Positions 10,860 to 21,656 are shown, numbered from the stretch's first letter. The stretch is 64,000 nucleotides of DNA from Megaustenia siamemsis (GCA_032433765.1 JAVIAB010000139.1:40904075-40968074), one strand, 5' to 3'. Program-made: numbers and translations. Notes: generated by a model not told the origin, from the letters alone.

Positions 10860-11114
10860 TTATAGTATTTTAAAGAAAGTAAACAATAGAAAGTAAACAG
10901 TTGATAAACGCCTCCAACTTTCAAGTTGTGTAGAGACGCCTATGTCGAGAAGCTGATTTCCATTAATGTACGGTAAATTATTTTCTCCAGGAGCAAAAAG
11001 ATCCGTAAATTCACTGAGATCAAAGGAAAGTGCTGCTTCATGATGAAGCATACTTCCTACATCATTAAATTTTGTGAAATCGGTGGGACCTTGGAAAAAC
11101 AAGGCCAGATGCAA
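10860..11114 (-). CDS. Unrecognised minus-strand ORF inside the DDE transposon
   Basis: An open frame of about 84 codons (first ATG not evident; the open frame begins at a TTG) lies in the transposon's long 3' region, antisense to the transposase. Composition is varied and not repeat-like (FQGPTDFTKFNDVGSML, LSEFTDLFAPGENNLP). I recognise no family. It could be a captured host exon, a second element ORF, or chance. Confidence 0.25.
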   Translation of the reverse strand: MHLALFFQGPTDFTKFNDVGSMLHHEAALSFDLSEFTDLFAPGENNLPYINGNQLLDIGVSTQLESWRRLSTVYFLLFTFFKIL

Positions 11115-12140
11115 AAAATCAAGTTTGTAAGTGCAGGGAAAGAGGAGATATTCATGTTAATCGTGAACATTTAGATTTGAAACGACCAATAGAGTTCAAA
11201 ATAAGGCTTAGAAAAGTGGTGAGAGGAGCTAGACCAATACACTTTAATACAGATGCCAAACCATGAGCATATAGCAGAGAAGTTAAAAACAAATTTGATT
11301 TGGTGGCAGAAAAATTGATATGTCACCCAGACGAGCTAGCCACACAAGCAAGAGATATTCTCATCTCGTCAGTACAAAACATCATCACCAGAAAAGCGCA
11401 CAAAAACTAAAGCTGCATTTCAGATAAAACACTGACTCTCAAAGAAGAGAAAAAAAAAAACTGAAACAAATAGGAACTAACCGAAACAGCGACTAATACA
11501 GAAAATACACAAAAGCTGTTAGAAACAGAAGTCAAAAAAGACAAAAAGAATTATATTATGATCGCCTGTGGCAGAAGTGAAGTGCTCTATCATCAAGGGA
11601 GTGACGGAGAAATGTTCAGAGAAATTAGGACGATAACAGACAATTTTAGACCATCAGTTCAAGTAATAATGATCACAGGGGCAACACACTGACTGAATAA
11701 AAGACATATTATAAAAACGGAGCGATTGCTGCACAACCATGTACAACGATACGTCAAAAGACTCAAATATATTAACATTAAAGTGAAGAAAAGGAAACAG
11801 AGCCTATGCTAGATGATTTTCGTTTTGCAATAAAAAAAAATCTGAAGAGAGGGAAGTCACCATGAAGTGATGATGTTCCAGCTGAATTCATCCAAGCTTG
11901 AGGAGTGGTCAGTGTTCGTATTTACCACACTATGTATGTGAAGATCTGGAAAAATGCAGATCGGCCAAAAGCCTGGAAAAGATCTGTGTACATCCCTATT
12001 CCAAAAAAAGTAAATCTGAAGTTTCTACTTCGGAACTCTTGTCCAAAGTAGATGCGAGCAGTAAACTCTTGCTAATCATCATGAAAAGGATACTAAGAAG
12101 GTTACAACAAGAACTTAATATAGTTAAAGCAGGCTTCAGA

Positions 12141-13225
12141 CATAGTAGAGGTACCCGGGACCACTTCTTTAACATGAGAAACATCCTTGAGAAGTGTAGG
12201 GAATGCAACATAGTAGAGGTACCCGGTACCAGTTCTTTAACATGAGAAACATCCTTGAGAAATTTAGGGAATGCAACATAGTAGAGGTACCCGGTACCAG
12301 TTCTTTAACATGAGAAACATCCTTGAGAAATTTAGGGAATGCAACATAGTAGAGGTACCCGGGACCACTTCTTTAACATGAGAAACATCCTTGAGAAGTG
12401 TAGGGAATGCAACATAGTAGAGGTACCCGGTACCAGCTCTTTAACATGAGAAACATCCTGAGAAATTTAGGGAATGCAACATAGTAGAGGTACCCGGTAC
12501 CAGTTCTTTAACATGAGAAACATCCTTGAGAAATTTAGGGAATGCAACATAGTAGAGGTACCCGGTACCAGTTCTTTAACATGAGAAACATCCTTGAGAA
12601 ATTTAGGGAATACAACATAGTAGAGGTACCGGTACCAGTTCTTTAACATGAGAAACATCCTTGAGAAATTTAGGGAATGCAACATAGTAGAGGTACCCGG
12701 TACCAGTTCTTTAACATGAGAAACATCCTTGAGAAATTTAGGAATGCAACATAGTAGAGGTACCGGTACCAGTTCTTTAACATGAGAAACATCTTGAGAA
12801 ATTTAGGGAATACAACATAGTAGAGGTACCCGGTACCAGTTCTTTAACATGAGAAACATCCTTGAGAAATTTAGGGAATGCAACATAGTAGAGGTACCCG
12901 GTACCAGTTCTTTAACATGAGAAACATCCTTGAGAAATTTAGGGAATGCAACATAGTAGAGGTACCCGGTACCAGTTCTTTAACATGAGAAACATCCTTG
13001 AGAAATTTAGGGAATGCAACATAGTAGAGGTACCCGGTACCACTTCTTTAACATGAGAAACATCCTTGAGAAATTTAGGGAATACAACATAGTAGATGTA
13101 CCCGGGACTACTTCTTTAACATGAGAAACATCCTTGAGAAATTTAGGAATGCAACATAGTAGAGGTACCCGGGACCACTTCTTAACATGAGAAACACCCT
13201 TGAGAAATTTAGGGAATGCAACATA
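12141..13225. repeat. 68-bp minisatellite grown inside the LINE RT domain
   Basis: About 16 units of 68 bp copy the code for RGTRDHFFNMRNILEKCRECN. The original segment is bounded on both sides by the same hexamer, acatag. It reads agacatagtagaggtaccc upstream and gcaacatagaactacaaac downstream, where LINE coding resumes. Two sub-types occur: cgggaccacttctttaac and cggtaccagttctttaac. Single-base deletions in several units change the register. Confidence 0.95.
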
Positions 13226-13544
13226 GAACTACAAACATGCTACATAGATTACAACGAGGCCTTTGACTGCGTACAAGAACAGAAACTGTGGAACATTATG
13301 TAAGATATGAGTTTCCCAACACACTCACTACAACTTATTGAATCACTTTATCACGAACAGCAAACAGCATAGCAGGTGAAACATCAAATTATTTGGATTG
13401 CAAAGACGAGTGAGACAAGGATGCATCTTCTCTCCATGCCTGTTCAACATCTATGCCGAGAACATCATGAGAAATGCCAGAAACGATGACAGATTTGGGA
13501 AGTTCGACCCTTTCACAATAGATGGCAACCTTTTCCAGAACACG

Positions 13545-13880
13545 TAGGTTATGCTGACTTGACCACATACACCGTATGAAAGATGGCCGCATACCAAAAG
13601 ATATACTCTACGGAATCCAGGCAGACGGCAAAAGGACTAGGGGGCTCCCAAAACTTCGATCTGTAGACGTGTGTAAACGCGATATGAAGACTGAACATAA
13701 ACTCTGCAGCCTGGGAAGAAATAGCTGCAGACTGCAATCTTTGGAAATAAACTCTATAGGTCAACTTAAAACAAAAAGCAGACAGATTCATAGAAAAGGA
13801 GTACACTGCGAAAGGAAAGAAAGAAAAAAGAATGACATTTTAAGTGGCGCTAAAAAATCCATTGTCAACTATGACTGACG
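13545..13880 (+). pseudogene. Fragment of a second LINE inserted in the RT
   Basis: The frame around 13565-13700 reads HRMKDGRIPKDILYG then GKRTRGLPKLR and DVCKRDMKT. This is the distal C-terminal tail typical of jockey-like LINEs (HxxRM..RIPK..LYGEL..GKR.RG.P.LR). It sits between two halves of the first LINE (AENIMRNAR upstream; ADDTGFLSN downstream) and is out of order for that LINE. I therefore treat it as a nested or recombined second copy. Confidence 0.55.
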
Positions 13881-14992
13881 GAGGCTACTATTACTATTCC
13901 AGAAATCAGAAATGCTGATGACACAGGCTTCCTCTCAAACAGTGGAGAAAGATTAAAAGAGACAACTGAGTTTGTTATAAAAACATAGTGAAGAATAAAA
14001 ACCTCTGTCTAAACATATCGAAAACTACAAGAAAGCCACACAAATGCATCACCAAAAATGAAGAACTTGAAAAACTGTAACAAACTATGAATATCTGGGA
14101 TATGTAGTAAGTAACAATGGAGTCTGCAAGAAAGAGACAAAAAAAGATTAACAATAGCAACACAGAAATTAAACGCCATGAAGAACATGTGACACAATAC
14201 CAGCAAGGCAGTAAAATTAAAATTACTGAGGACATGTATCCTCCCGATATCAACATACGGTTGTGAATCATGGACAATCTCGCAAAACAGCAAGGAAAAA
14301 AAATCGATTATTCGAAACAAAATACTACAGAAAAATCCTTAAAATACCTTCGATAATGAAAATGAGCAAGGAAGACATGAAATGATTTAAACTTTAAAAA
14401 GAACTGGCTTATAAACACCATCTACTGAGGAAGTTAAAATACAACGGCTACGTCAAAAGACACAGCGGGCTGGAAAGAATAATAATGGAAGGTAAGGTTC
14501 CTGGGCGACGCATCAGGGACAGACCATGAAGAAGGTGATTTCAAGACATCGTGGAGACTTTGAACATAACAAAAGAAGAAATGAGAGAATCTGGCTAGAG
14601 ACAGAGATTCTTTTAGACGGGTGGTGGTGACTGCAACGTTCTGCAAAGGGCATGCGACCTGGTGATGAGAAGCTGTCCCAAAAATGTCAACAGAAAGAAA
14701 CATAACAATTACCACACGTAGGAAAATATCTACATTTTCTACTTACAAAAACTAGCAGCAAATCGTCAATCTTGGGGAACTACGACTTCCGCCCTATGTA
14801 CCGTCCTCGGCCACACAGGAGAATGAATGAAATTCTTGTTGACTGAGTTTTTATTTGCATAAACAACGTTGAAGTATTCTCTCCATTTGCAAAATTAATT
14901 TCTTTCATACCAGTAAAATGTTATGTAACAGGAAAATATGAAAATAGAATATATGGGACAAATGTTTGATTTAAATAGATGCAGTTAAGTCA

Positions 14993-14994
14993 AC

Positions 14995-15032
<38 letters not shown>

Positions 15033-15205
15033 CATAATAATAATAATCATCATAATAATCATAATAATCATAATAATAATAAGCATAATAATAGTAATAA
15101 TAGTAATAATAATCATAATAATCATAATAATCATAATAATCATAATAATCATAATAATCATAATAATCATAATAATCATAATAATCATAATAATCATAAT
15201 AATAA
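14993..15205. repeat. AAT/AATCAT microsatellite
   Basis: Runs of aat grade into catAATaat hexamer-like units. The apparent poly-Asn/His and poly-Ile/Met frames are microsatellite artefacts. It ends 23 bases before the acceptor of the EH-domain exon at 15229. Confidence 0.97.
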
Positions 15206-15228
15206 AAGATGTAATATTTGATTTTCAG

Positions 15229-15292
15229 GTGAAGGAATCAGAGACTTACTTCTCAAGTCTGCATTACCATTAACCGTCCTCAGCCAGATTTG
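15229..15292 (+). CDS. Candidate internal exon: helix 2 of the EH domain
   Basis: A 64-bp open segment lies between acceptor gtaatatttgattttcag and donor gtaagt. Its opening GT completes the glycine codon started at 645. It then encodes EGIRDLLLKSALPLTVLSQI and leaves TG, expected to form Trp (TGG) with a following exon starting in G. The result matches the EH-domain core [I/V]x2xxR..[LF]..S.LP...L..IW. The next exon should supply the x-L-x-D calcium-loop segment, and I could not find it in the window. A broken partial copy follows immediately. Confidence 0.6.
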
Positions 15293-15419
15293 GTAAGTTT
15301 TAACCCGCCTTCTTTAATTAAGTGTACAACATTTTTCTCAAGTCTGCATTACCATTAACCGTCCTCAGCCAGATTTGATAAGTTTTAACCCGCCTTCTTT
15401 AATTAAGTGTACAATATTT
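15250..15419. repeat. 85-bp tandem duplication of exon end and donor
   Basis: The segment from ctcaagtctgcattacc through the donor and into the intron (aattaagtgtacaa) occurs twice with a period of 85 bp. In the second copy the donor reads ataagt instead of gtaagt. Only the first copy keeps a usable splice site. Confidence 0.9.
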
Positions 15420-15429
15420 TCTTGTTATA

Positions 15430-15790
15430 GATTTGACAATTTGTCGTCTCAGTTTTCTTCATCCATTCAGCTCCCTGTGGAGCATAAGTCTTCAACAAAC
15501 GCTTTCCTATCAGTTCTGTTTCCTGCCATTCTTTTAAGATCACTTTATGTCTTCCCCAATATCTTCATCTCTGCTTACACCTGTCTTCTACAGCAATATT
15601 TTGGTTTTCCTCTTGTCTCTTCCCCTGATGATCCCAAAAAGAGCCTGTTGTATAATACTCTCAGTTGGCTTCCGCAGTGTGTCCCCTATCCAGCGCCATC
15701 GACATGGTTGTATCTCTTGTGATTGTGTCTACCATAAGAGAAGACAAGCCCATCTATAGCAACCGACGTCCTCATCCATCTAGCGGAACT
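15430..15790 (-). pseudogene. LINE C-terminal fragment
   Basis: On the minus strand WRWIGDTLRKPTES then a KRMAG word and LCSTGS correspond to the end of an APE-type LINE ORF. The same region is better preserved at 34540-34978 (WRWIGHTLRKPTES) and in part at 39895-40125. Frameshifts are present. Confidence 0.7.
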
Positions 15791-15849
15791 ACTTCTTAAC
15801 ACCAACTCTATCTTCTACTTCTTCTACTTCTTCTGCGATCATGGCTCAT

Positions 15850-16660
15850 TCAGACTAGGATTACCGACTCTCTTATGAAGGCCGCTGTATGTTTCAATGA
15901 CTCGGTTAACCCGTAGAGTTTCTCTTCCAGACTGGTGGGTGTGGGCCACATTGTCCTCCTCATGCCTGTGTAGACAATCCTGTAGAACGTATTTGGGTGT
16001 CATGTTATTCAGGGTACAGTGTCATTGGCTGGGTGCTCCTATTTCAGTTGGTGAACATGTGATTTCTCATTCTATTGTGGCTAGTGCGTAGGCGAAGTAT
16101 GATGGCTTTATCCATCCTTCATAGTTATAGGTATCCGTCCCTCTCGTTATACTTTGGGTGTTCTTTTTTCAATTTTTCATCCTACTGGCCTTGATAATGA
16201 ATTTGGCTTCATCGTAGCTTACCAGATGGTTCTCTTGGGCTAATTTATCCCCTTCATTACCTAGATTGTCTGCGCATTCGTTTCCTTGTATATTACATTG
16301 TGACGGTATCCACTGGATGACCCCATTCTGTAAGTTAAACAATTGGTCTAGGGTTGTTCTCAGGTCATCTAGCTCACTTTTCGTGTGTTTTTTATTTATT
16401 AGAGCTATTGGGACTGACAGTGCATCGGTCAGTATCACCAATTTCTTGTGCACGTTATTTTGGTGTTGATTAGTCAGTTTTGCAGCGTCTTTGATGGTTT
16501 CAGTTTCTGCTTTATAGTTGTTTGAGAATTTCCCAGCAGCTATTGATTTTGTTATTCCCTTCATGGTTATTCAGCCTCCAGAACACATCTCCTCCTCCAT
16601 TTCTGGTGGCGTTTGTAGCATAGCTATCCATATATATGTGTGGCCAAGTAGTCATGTGGG
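15850..16660 (-). pseudogene. LINE RNase H domain and C-terminal tail
   Basis: An open frame of 131 codons (16169-16564) plus decayed flanks encodes a retrotransposon RNase H. NYKAETETIKDA holds the second acidic residue. LVILTDALS carries the third Asp, and VIQWIPSQCNIQGNECADNL the conserved final His/Asp segment, with the usual His of WIPSHC replaced by Gln here. Upstream YMDSYATNA resembles the first-Asp strand. Downstream, LGAPI then a CPTHRHEEDNVWP-like tail fits the C-terminal end of RNase-H-bearing non-LTR elements. This is a different LINE lineage from the neighbours. Confidence 0.75.
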
Positions 16661-16806
16661 TTGTCGTCGTTTATGTGTTTTTCTGCCATGTGCTTTCTCT
16701 CTGTGTCTTTTGTGTGCCTTTTTTCATTAATCCTGTTATGTCTTCCTTAAATTCTGGTATGTTATATTTCCGCGGGGAGTCATACAGGATGGACATATAT
16801 ATATAC

Positions 16807-16936
16807 ATGTCTGTGTTAGTCACATCTCATATCTTTGTGTGTGCATGTCTGTGTTAGTCACATCTCACATCTTTGTGCGTGCGTGTCTGTGTTAGTCACA
16901 TCTCACATCTTTGTGTGTGCATGTCTGTGTTAGTCA
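16807..16936. repeat. 38-bp tandem array, about 3.5 copies
   Basis: The unit is catgtctgtgttagtcacat then ctcacatctttgtgtgtg, with tgcgtgcg and tcatatct variants. Confidence 0.9.
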
Positions 16937-16939
16937 CCT

Positions 16940-17271
16940 CTAGTGACTCGGGCAGATGGTGCTCGTAAACCTGGGAGGGCCGACCATCTAAGGGCAGAAT
17001 CCCCCTACATAAAAGACAATCTGCTGCCTTGCAGGAAGATTGGGGACAATCAAAGGCTAGGGAAAGCAAACCCGAATAAAATGCTGGCTGAAATCGGATG
17101 CACTGGGCCACTGACGCAGAACACAGTGCAACGTTTTAACGGGTGTTCAATCAGAGTGGATCTGGCGAACTCTACTTGTGATGTTCTGTCTGTGGGGGCG
17201 ATCAACACACTTAGCCTGACAGCTGACTTCATGTGAGAGTCTGGAACCCTTACTCTGATTGAGTCCTGATC

Positions 17272-17312
<41 letters not shown>
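16940..17312 (+). repeat. Dispersed repeat with (GA)n tail, longer copy
   Basis: The last 120 bases match the copy at 6630-6742 and end in a 38-base GA run. Upstream sequence (ggcagatggtgctcgtaaac, ggttgggg-like words, an open frame of 97 codons at 16943-17236) probably belongs to the same element. I cannot assign the product. Confidence 0.6.
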
Positions 17313-18760
17313 CTGCGTGTCTACACAACAAATTTATAGGCACGTTGGCACCCATCTACAGCAGTCACAATCCATCTTTACCAACTTATAATTCCTATCA
17401 ATACATATTCTGCATAATTCTTCTCTTTCACTGTATATTCTAGTACTACCATACTCATTTAAATTCCATTTTCACAGAACTGCTGTTATATTATTCCTTT
17501 CAGACACACCATCCCAAACATCCTTGTAGATCGCACCCCGTGCTTCCTTGATCACCTGTTACACCAAATTCTGTCCCTTGTTGCTCAATGGAACGACTGG
17601 ATTTGTTTGCTCATGTTTTCACGCCCTAGTATACATTGTTCTATCTCCACCGATACCGTCTAATTCTTGACCACCATTCAAACCCTGGTATTACCTGCGA
17701 CTCCTATCAGATCTCTCGTCTAATCACGTGACTGGTCACCGCGCCCCCCCCCTTCCCCCCCCCCCTTTTCACGTCTAATCACATCTGCATTCGACTCACT
17801 TCAATCATCCACACATTATTCTCCTGGACCATATCAAATAAGTCTCACCTTAATTTAACCATATTTTTAGCTTACATATTTTAATAAATTAATACAATTC
17901 CAAACTTCAAAACCGCACAACTCTTATATTTTGTGTGTAACTCTAAATATCAAGTGTACTACACTCTATGGAACCATGAATGCTATAACAATAAGCAGAA
18001 TGAATGGAAAGAAGAACAGATAAAAACCATGAGAGGAAACATTGAACAGCTTATCCAAATAACAATTGTGAAAATACAATAACAAAAGATCACCGACTGC
18101 AATTATGACACGTATGGAGGACTGAGTGTAATGGAGAGAGATGATCGCCTATGTAACATGCACGGCACTTGATAGTGATGATTTCGCAATCTGTACGTAA
18201 ATAAGCAAAACTCATAACTTTTTTTCTCATGTTTTCCTGTCTTATGCGTATGCTTTTCTTTTTTAGCCACAATTAATTTTGTTGCTGCAGCTTCCTTCAG
18301 CTGCCTATAAATCCATTACAATCGTGTTTACTGCATGCACTTTAAACAACACCCCAATCCTGTCTCACTCAACTAAACAGTAATCACTCAAGTGAATATC
18401 AAAAATGTTGCCGCCCTTGTCCTATAGTTTCTTTTTTAACCGGATTTGGGAGTGGCCTATTAAATTCGGCCTTGACATCACATTCTTTAACCATGTTAAA
18501 AGCCAAACCAAATATCAAATTATCCATACCAAGTTTTTACATTTTTGCTGCTAATTATATGGAGCTGACATTTTTTATATAAATAGCAGGCCATTATGTA
18601 GTCTGTGGCCACGTTATCTGTACAGGATTCTTAAGTTATTCAAGCGTAAATCAAATCTTTCAAATACGTACAAGCCCTTCTGTCTATCAGTACAAAAATA
18701 GACTGAATGTTTTCATTGAAACAAATAGCAGGAACTTCAATCGCAGTGTGGGAATAGTAG
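17313..18760. other. No gene recognised
   Basis: AT-rich DNA with a C-run at 17743-17765 and no recognised ORF, SINE or LINE. Confidence 0.4.
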
Positions 18761-18761
18761 G

Positions 18762-19270
18762 TCTTATATGTTGATCGTTATCTGTCTCCACATGATGGAC
18801 CCGCGATAGTTGATCTTTATCTGTCCCCACATTATGAACCTGCGACAGTTGATCTTTATCTATCCCTACATTATGAACCTGCGACAGTTGATCTTTATCT
18901 GTCCCCACATTATGAACCTGCAATAGTTGATCTTTATCTGTCCCCACATTATGAACCTGCAATAGTTGATCATTATCTGTCCCCACATTATGAACCTGCG
19001 ATAGTTGATCTTTATCTGTCCCCACATTATGAACCTGCAATAGTTGATCTTTATCTGTCCCCACATTATGAACCTGCAATAGTTGATCTTTATCTGTCCC
19101 CACATTATGAACCTGCAATAGTTGATCTTTATCTATCCCCACATTATGAACCTGCAATAGCTGATCTTTATCTGTCCCCATATTATGAACCTGCAATAGT
19201 TGATCTTTATCTGTCCCCATATTATGAACCTGCAATAGTTGATCATTAACTGTTCCCACATGGTGAATCT
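18762..19270. repeat. 39-bp tandem array, 13 copies
   Basis: The unit is tgatctttatctgtccccac then attatgaacctgcaatagt. It is a multiple of three, so the minus strand shows a 203-codon frame repeating VHNVGTDKDQLLQ. The frame extends modestly beyond the array on both sides, but nothing shows that it is expressed. Confidence 0.95.
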
Positions 19271-19477
19271 GCGACACTAATGTCTTCCAATAATACATCC
19301 ATCATTAGAACAACCGAGAACATTCTTCCTTGTTAAAGTTGTATATGGGTTGAAAAAAATAAGCCACAACTTGTTATCTGAAAAAGATGAAACCAGGTTA
19401 AGTGATTCTTTCTCTCTATTTAAGGGCGCGTAGAATTGAAGGATAATGAGAAAAAAATAACTATCACTCTGACGTCA

Positions 19478-19965
19478 TCATCACTGAGTGCCGTCTCCGC
19501 ATCGAAGGTTGGCTACCATGGAGCGCCATTCCATTCTGTCTCTTGCTTTGATGGTGCAGATTGTCATAGGTTGACTTGTCCATTTTTGATGTTACTCGTC
19601 CATGTTAGTCTTGGTCTGGCTCTACCTCTTTTACCTTGTATTTTCCCTTCCAATATTAATTTTGTGTCTTTTAACATGCCACAAAAATTTCATTTGTCTT
19701 GTTCTAATTGTGTTTAGTAGTTCTCTTTTCATTTTTAGTTGTTTTAAAACTTCATCGTTTGTTTTCTTTTCTTTCCATCCAATTCTACCTATTCTTCCAC
19801 ATTGAAATCCACATTTCAAAGGCTTCAATTTTCTGTTCTGTTTTCTTGTCTAATGTCCATGTTTCTGCACCATACAGGAATATTGAACAGATGTAACATT
19901 TTGCTATTCTTAGTTTTAGTCCTGGTGTTATTTGTTTTGATGTTAGTATATTTTGGAAGTGGGAC
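19478..19965 (-). pseudogene. LINE C-terminal fragment
   Basis: The minus strand encodes QITPGLKLRIAKCY, ETWTLDKKTEQKIEAF and GRIGWKEKK, in pieces. It is the same LINE family as the copy split by the palindromic element (21657-21799 and 30597-31086). It supplies the uninterrupted reference aaatatactaacatcaaaac used to define that element's target duplication. Confidence 0.8.
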
Positions 19966-20181
19966 TCTGACGTATCAATGTTTATTCATTTTTTTATCGA
20001 AACTTTTATATTACTTTTATTATAAGGTGAAAAATAAATTAGTCGCCAACACGTTTGATGGTGTCTTGTATCCCAGCGACAATGATCACCGGTCACAGCG
20101 ATGACCTTGCTTTAAAGGATGGATACAATTTCTGTATGAGCACGTGTTTTCAGTTTCTATCGAGACTTTAAAAAATATCTT

Positions 20182-20525
20182 GGGGCCTCGGTAGCCTAGT
20201 TGGGAAAATCATCCGACTGGGGACTACCGACGTTCGGACAACCCGTGTTCGATTCCCGCTAGGAGCAGTGTGAATTGTACTCGTGGTTAGAAAAAAAAAT
20301 ACCCCCACGGCCGACCCAGCCGTTGGCATAAATGGGTACCAGGAAATTAACATGGGAAGGTGAGGAATGTCGCTTCGCATTTGAGTTTCCATGCTTGACG
20401 CGACACTATACAGAAATCTCCGAACATTTCTGGATAGGCGGGCGAGCGGCCGAGAACATACGGGTGTAAACTCGCGTGCTAAGACGCCGATTCAAGTCTC
20501 GCTCTTTACCTTTACCTTTACCTTA
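20182..20525 (+). mobile_element. Dimeric tRNA-like SINE, family C
   Basis: The first head, ggggcctcggtagcctagtt, with B box gtgttcgattccc, is followed by gggtacc-containing body sequence. A second tRNA-like unit (gcgagcggccgagaacatac, then gattcaagtctcgc) follows at 20438-20510. It ends in a tacctttacctttacctt tail. It differs from family A in sequence but shares the head-body-pyrimidine-tail plan. Confidence 0.6.
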
Positions 20526-21447
20526 AAAATATATATCTTGCTATATGTTCTGTAAATGAATTGGCTTTTTTTGCGTTATTATTACAATGCTTTTGCGATA
20601 ATTGCCCATTTTGGGCAGTAACGCAAGATTTAATCGCGTTATTTTTTTTTGACGCGTTTTCTTTCGATTACCCATCCTTGCTACTTTGCCAGAATGAATA
20701 ACTTACACACGGACATTGAAGTGCAGTAAGGTCTTGGTCATCTCTTGTTTACCCACCCAACATTCGTCAGCTAATATTTTGCTTCAGGACTCCATTAAAA
20801 TGCAAGCAGGTTACTATATCAAGATTTGATAAGCAGGTAAAAAAATATCATTGACAGCTTCAATATAATACTGTCAGAATATAGCAAATCATTAAAGCCT
20901 AAAACAAGTAATAGAGTGTCCGAAAATAACAAAGCATTAAAGCATAAATCAGGTAATAGTGTGTCCGAGTATAACAAAGCATTAAAGTCTAAAATTTTAA
21001 TAGAGACTTCAACATTGTTGTCTTCATTCCTCTCACTCTATAAGTTATGCAAACATTTTAATCCCAGGTTGACTGAGCACAAAGACGTCTGGAATGTGAA
21101 ACAAGAACTGAAGACTAGTCGTCCCCCTACTCTTTGTTCCCCTTTCACGACATGAATGATACAGCACAGGTGGTCCTTTGTTCAACAAACCTTACATTTT
21201 ATGTTAATGGGTCTAAATATTACATTTTCCCGACATTGCTTCACACGTTAAAAGTGTGTCAACTGACGTGGGAGACAAGATAGTTATCCATCCCATTTTC
21301 CGGGTTTCAGAAAGACGATTTGAATTCTCATTGTTCATGATAAAGAGTATTTTAAATTAAACTAAACTATTGTTGTGTTGTATTTTACGATTTAAGTTCT
21401 GTGCTAGCTGCAGTTTCAGCGTGCATGAACTAGTAGTAGAGTCAGAT
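20526..21447. other. Unique-looking DNA with a short imperfect duplication
   Basis: About 50 bp around aacaaagcattaaagc, with a tagtgtgtccga-type end, repeats about 2.3 times at 20880-20995. No gene recognised. Confidence 0.4.
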
Positions 21448-21656
21448 AATATAGGGCGCTTCACTCGCTACGAAACGCTTTTTCAAACATTTCTTTAGTG
21501 GTTTTACCAATAATGAGGAAAATACAACGAAATTTGAAGCGGATTTCAGAGTATAAGAAATGTGACGGCATCATAACCTATTCTGGAAGTGACAACCACT
21601 TGCGTCCAAACAGGATAGTAATTATTGAGGAAATACTGGGTTCTGTAGCAAGTGAG
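21448..21656 (+). pseudogene. Open frame truncated by LINE insertion (5' half)
   Basis: A + strand frame is open from about 21448 and includes ISEYKKCDGIITYSG, SDNHLRPNRIV and IEEILGSVASE. It runs into a 12-bp direct repeat, gtagcaagtgag (21645-21656). The same 12 bases reappear at 31087-31098, after the inserted LINE. From there the frame continues without a shift (TLYIQPGRFARLKNQNTAGV) to a TAG at 31204. The pre-insertion locus thus had one continuous ORF of at least 120 codons. I do not recognise the product; it may be an exon or another mobile-element gene. Confidence 0.5.
21645..21656. repeat. Left 12-bp target duplication of the interrupted LINE
   Basis: gtagcaagtgag is identical to 31087-31098. 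The LINE begins directly after it and ends, with a gatgatgat tail, directly before its partner. Confidence 0.85.

Larger units (their letters stand above)
8806..11188 (+). mobile_element. Tc1/mariner-superfamily transposon, 2.4 kb, nested in LINE
   Basis: Terminal inverted repeats of about 12 bp begin ggtcgtttcaaa at 8806 and end tttgaaacgacc at 11188. TA-containing LINE sequence flanks both ends: tactata on the left and aatagag on the right. Removing the insert restores the LINE order SDHELLL then IEFKIR. The element carries a disrupted transposase (9226-10441) and a long 3' region of about 750 bp with a minus-strand ORF. The TIRs and target are seen directly; the superfamily follows from the transposase. 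Confidence 0.8.
7915..14675 (+). pseudogene. Degenerate APE-type LINE (endonuclease plus RT) with nested insertions
   Basis: Scattered in-order fragments belong to one non-LTR retrotransposon. At 7925-7990 an endonuclease stretch reads DIIERVDKRD then a decayed GDFN motif (EDFNT). At 8085-8160 comes ENNLAITKTFFKQNPRRLYT, then WISPDGNTRNQID. At 8705-8800 it continues ILV, then ADCESDHELLL. At 11185-11410 lies the linker (IEFKIR, YSREVKNKFDL). At 11870-12215 the RT reads DVPAEFIQA, IPIPKK and KAGFRHSRGTRD, then FNMRNILEKC. At 13226-13300 it reads CYIDYNEAFDCVQEQKLW. At 13885-14670 the thumb includes ADDTGFLSNSGE and TYGCESWTI. Stops, frameshifts, two minisatellites, a DDE transposon and another LINE piece interrupt it, so it is dead. 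An intact relative would retrotranspose by target-primed reverse transcription. Confidence 0.8.

Noticed and set aside
14979..15221. Poly-Asn/His ORF
   Set aside because: Pure AAT/AATCAT microsatellite, directly upstream of a splice acceptor, so intronic.
18687..19298. 203-codon ORF of repeated VHNVGTDKDQLLQ
   Set aside because: The 39-bp unit is a multiple of three. There is no transcript signal, no homologue that I recognise and no splice-bounded structure.
20776..20840. Exon following 15292 (acceptor ttgcttcag, donor gtaaaa)
   Set aside because: It starts with G and stays open, but the peptide (TPLKCKQVTISRFDKQ) does not continue an EH domain.
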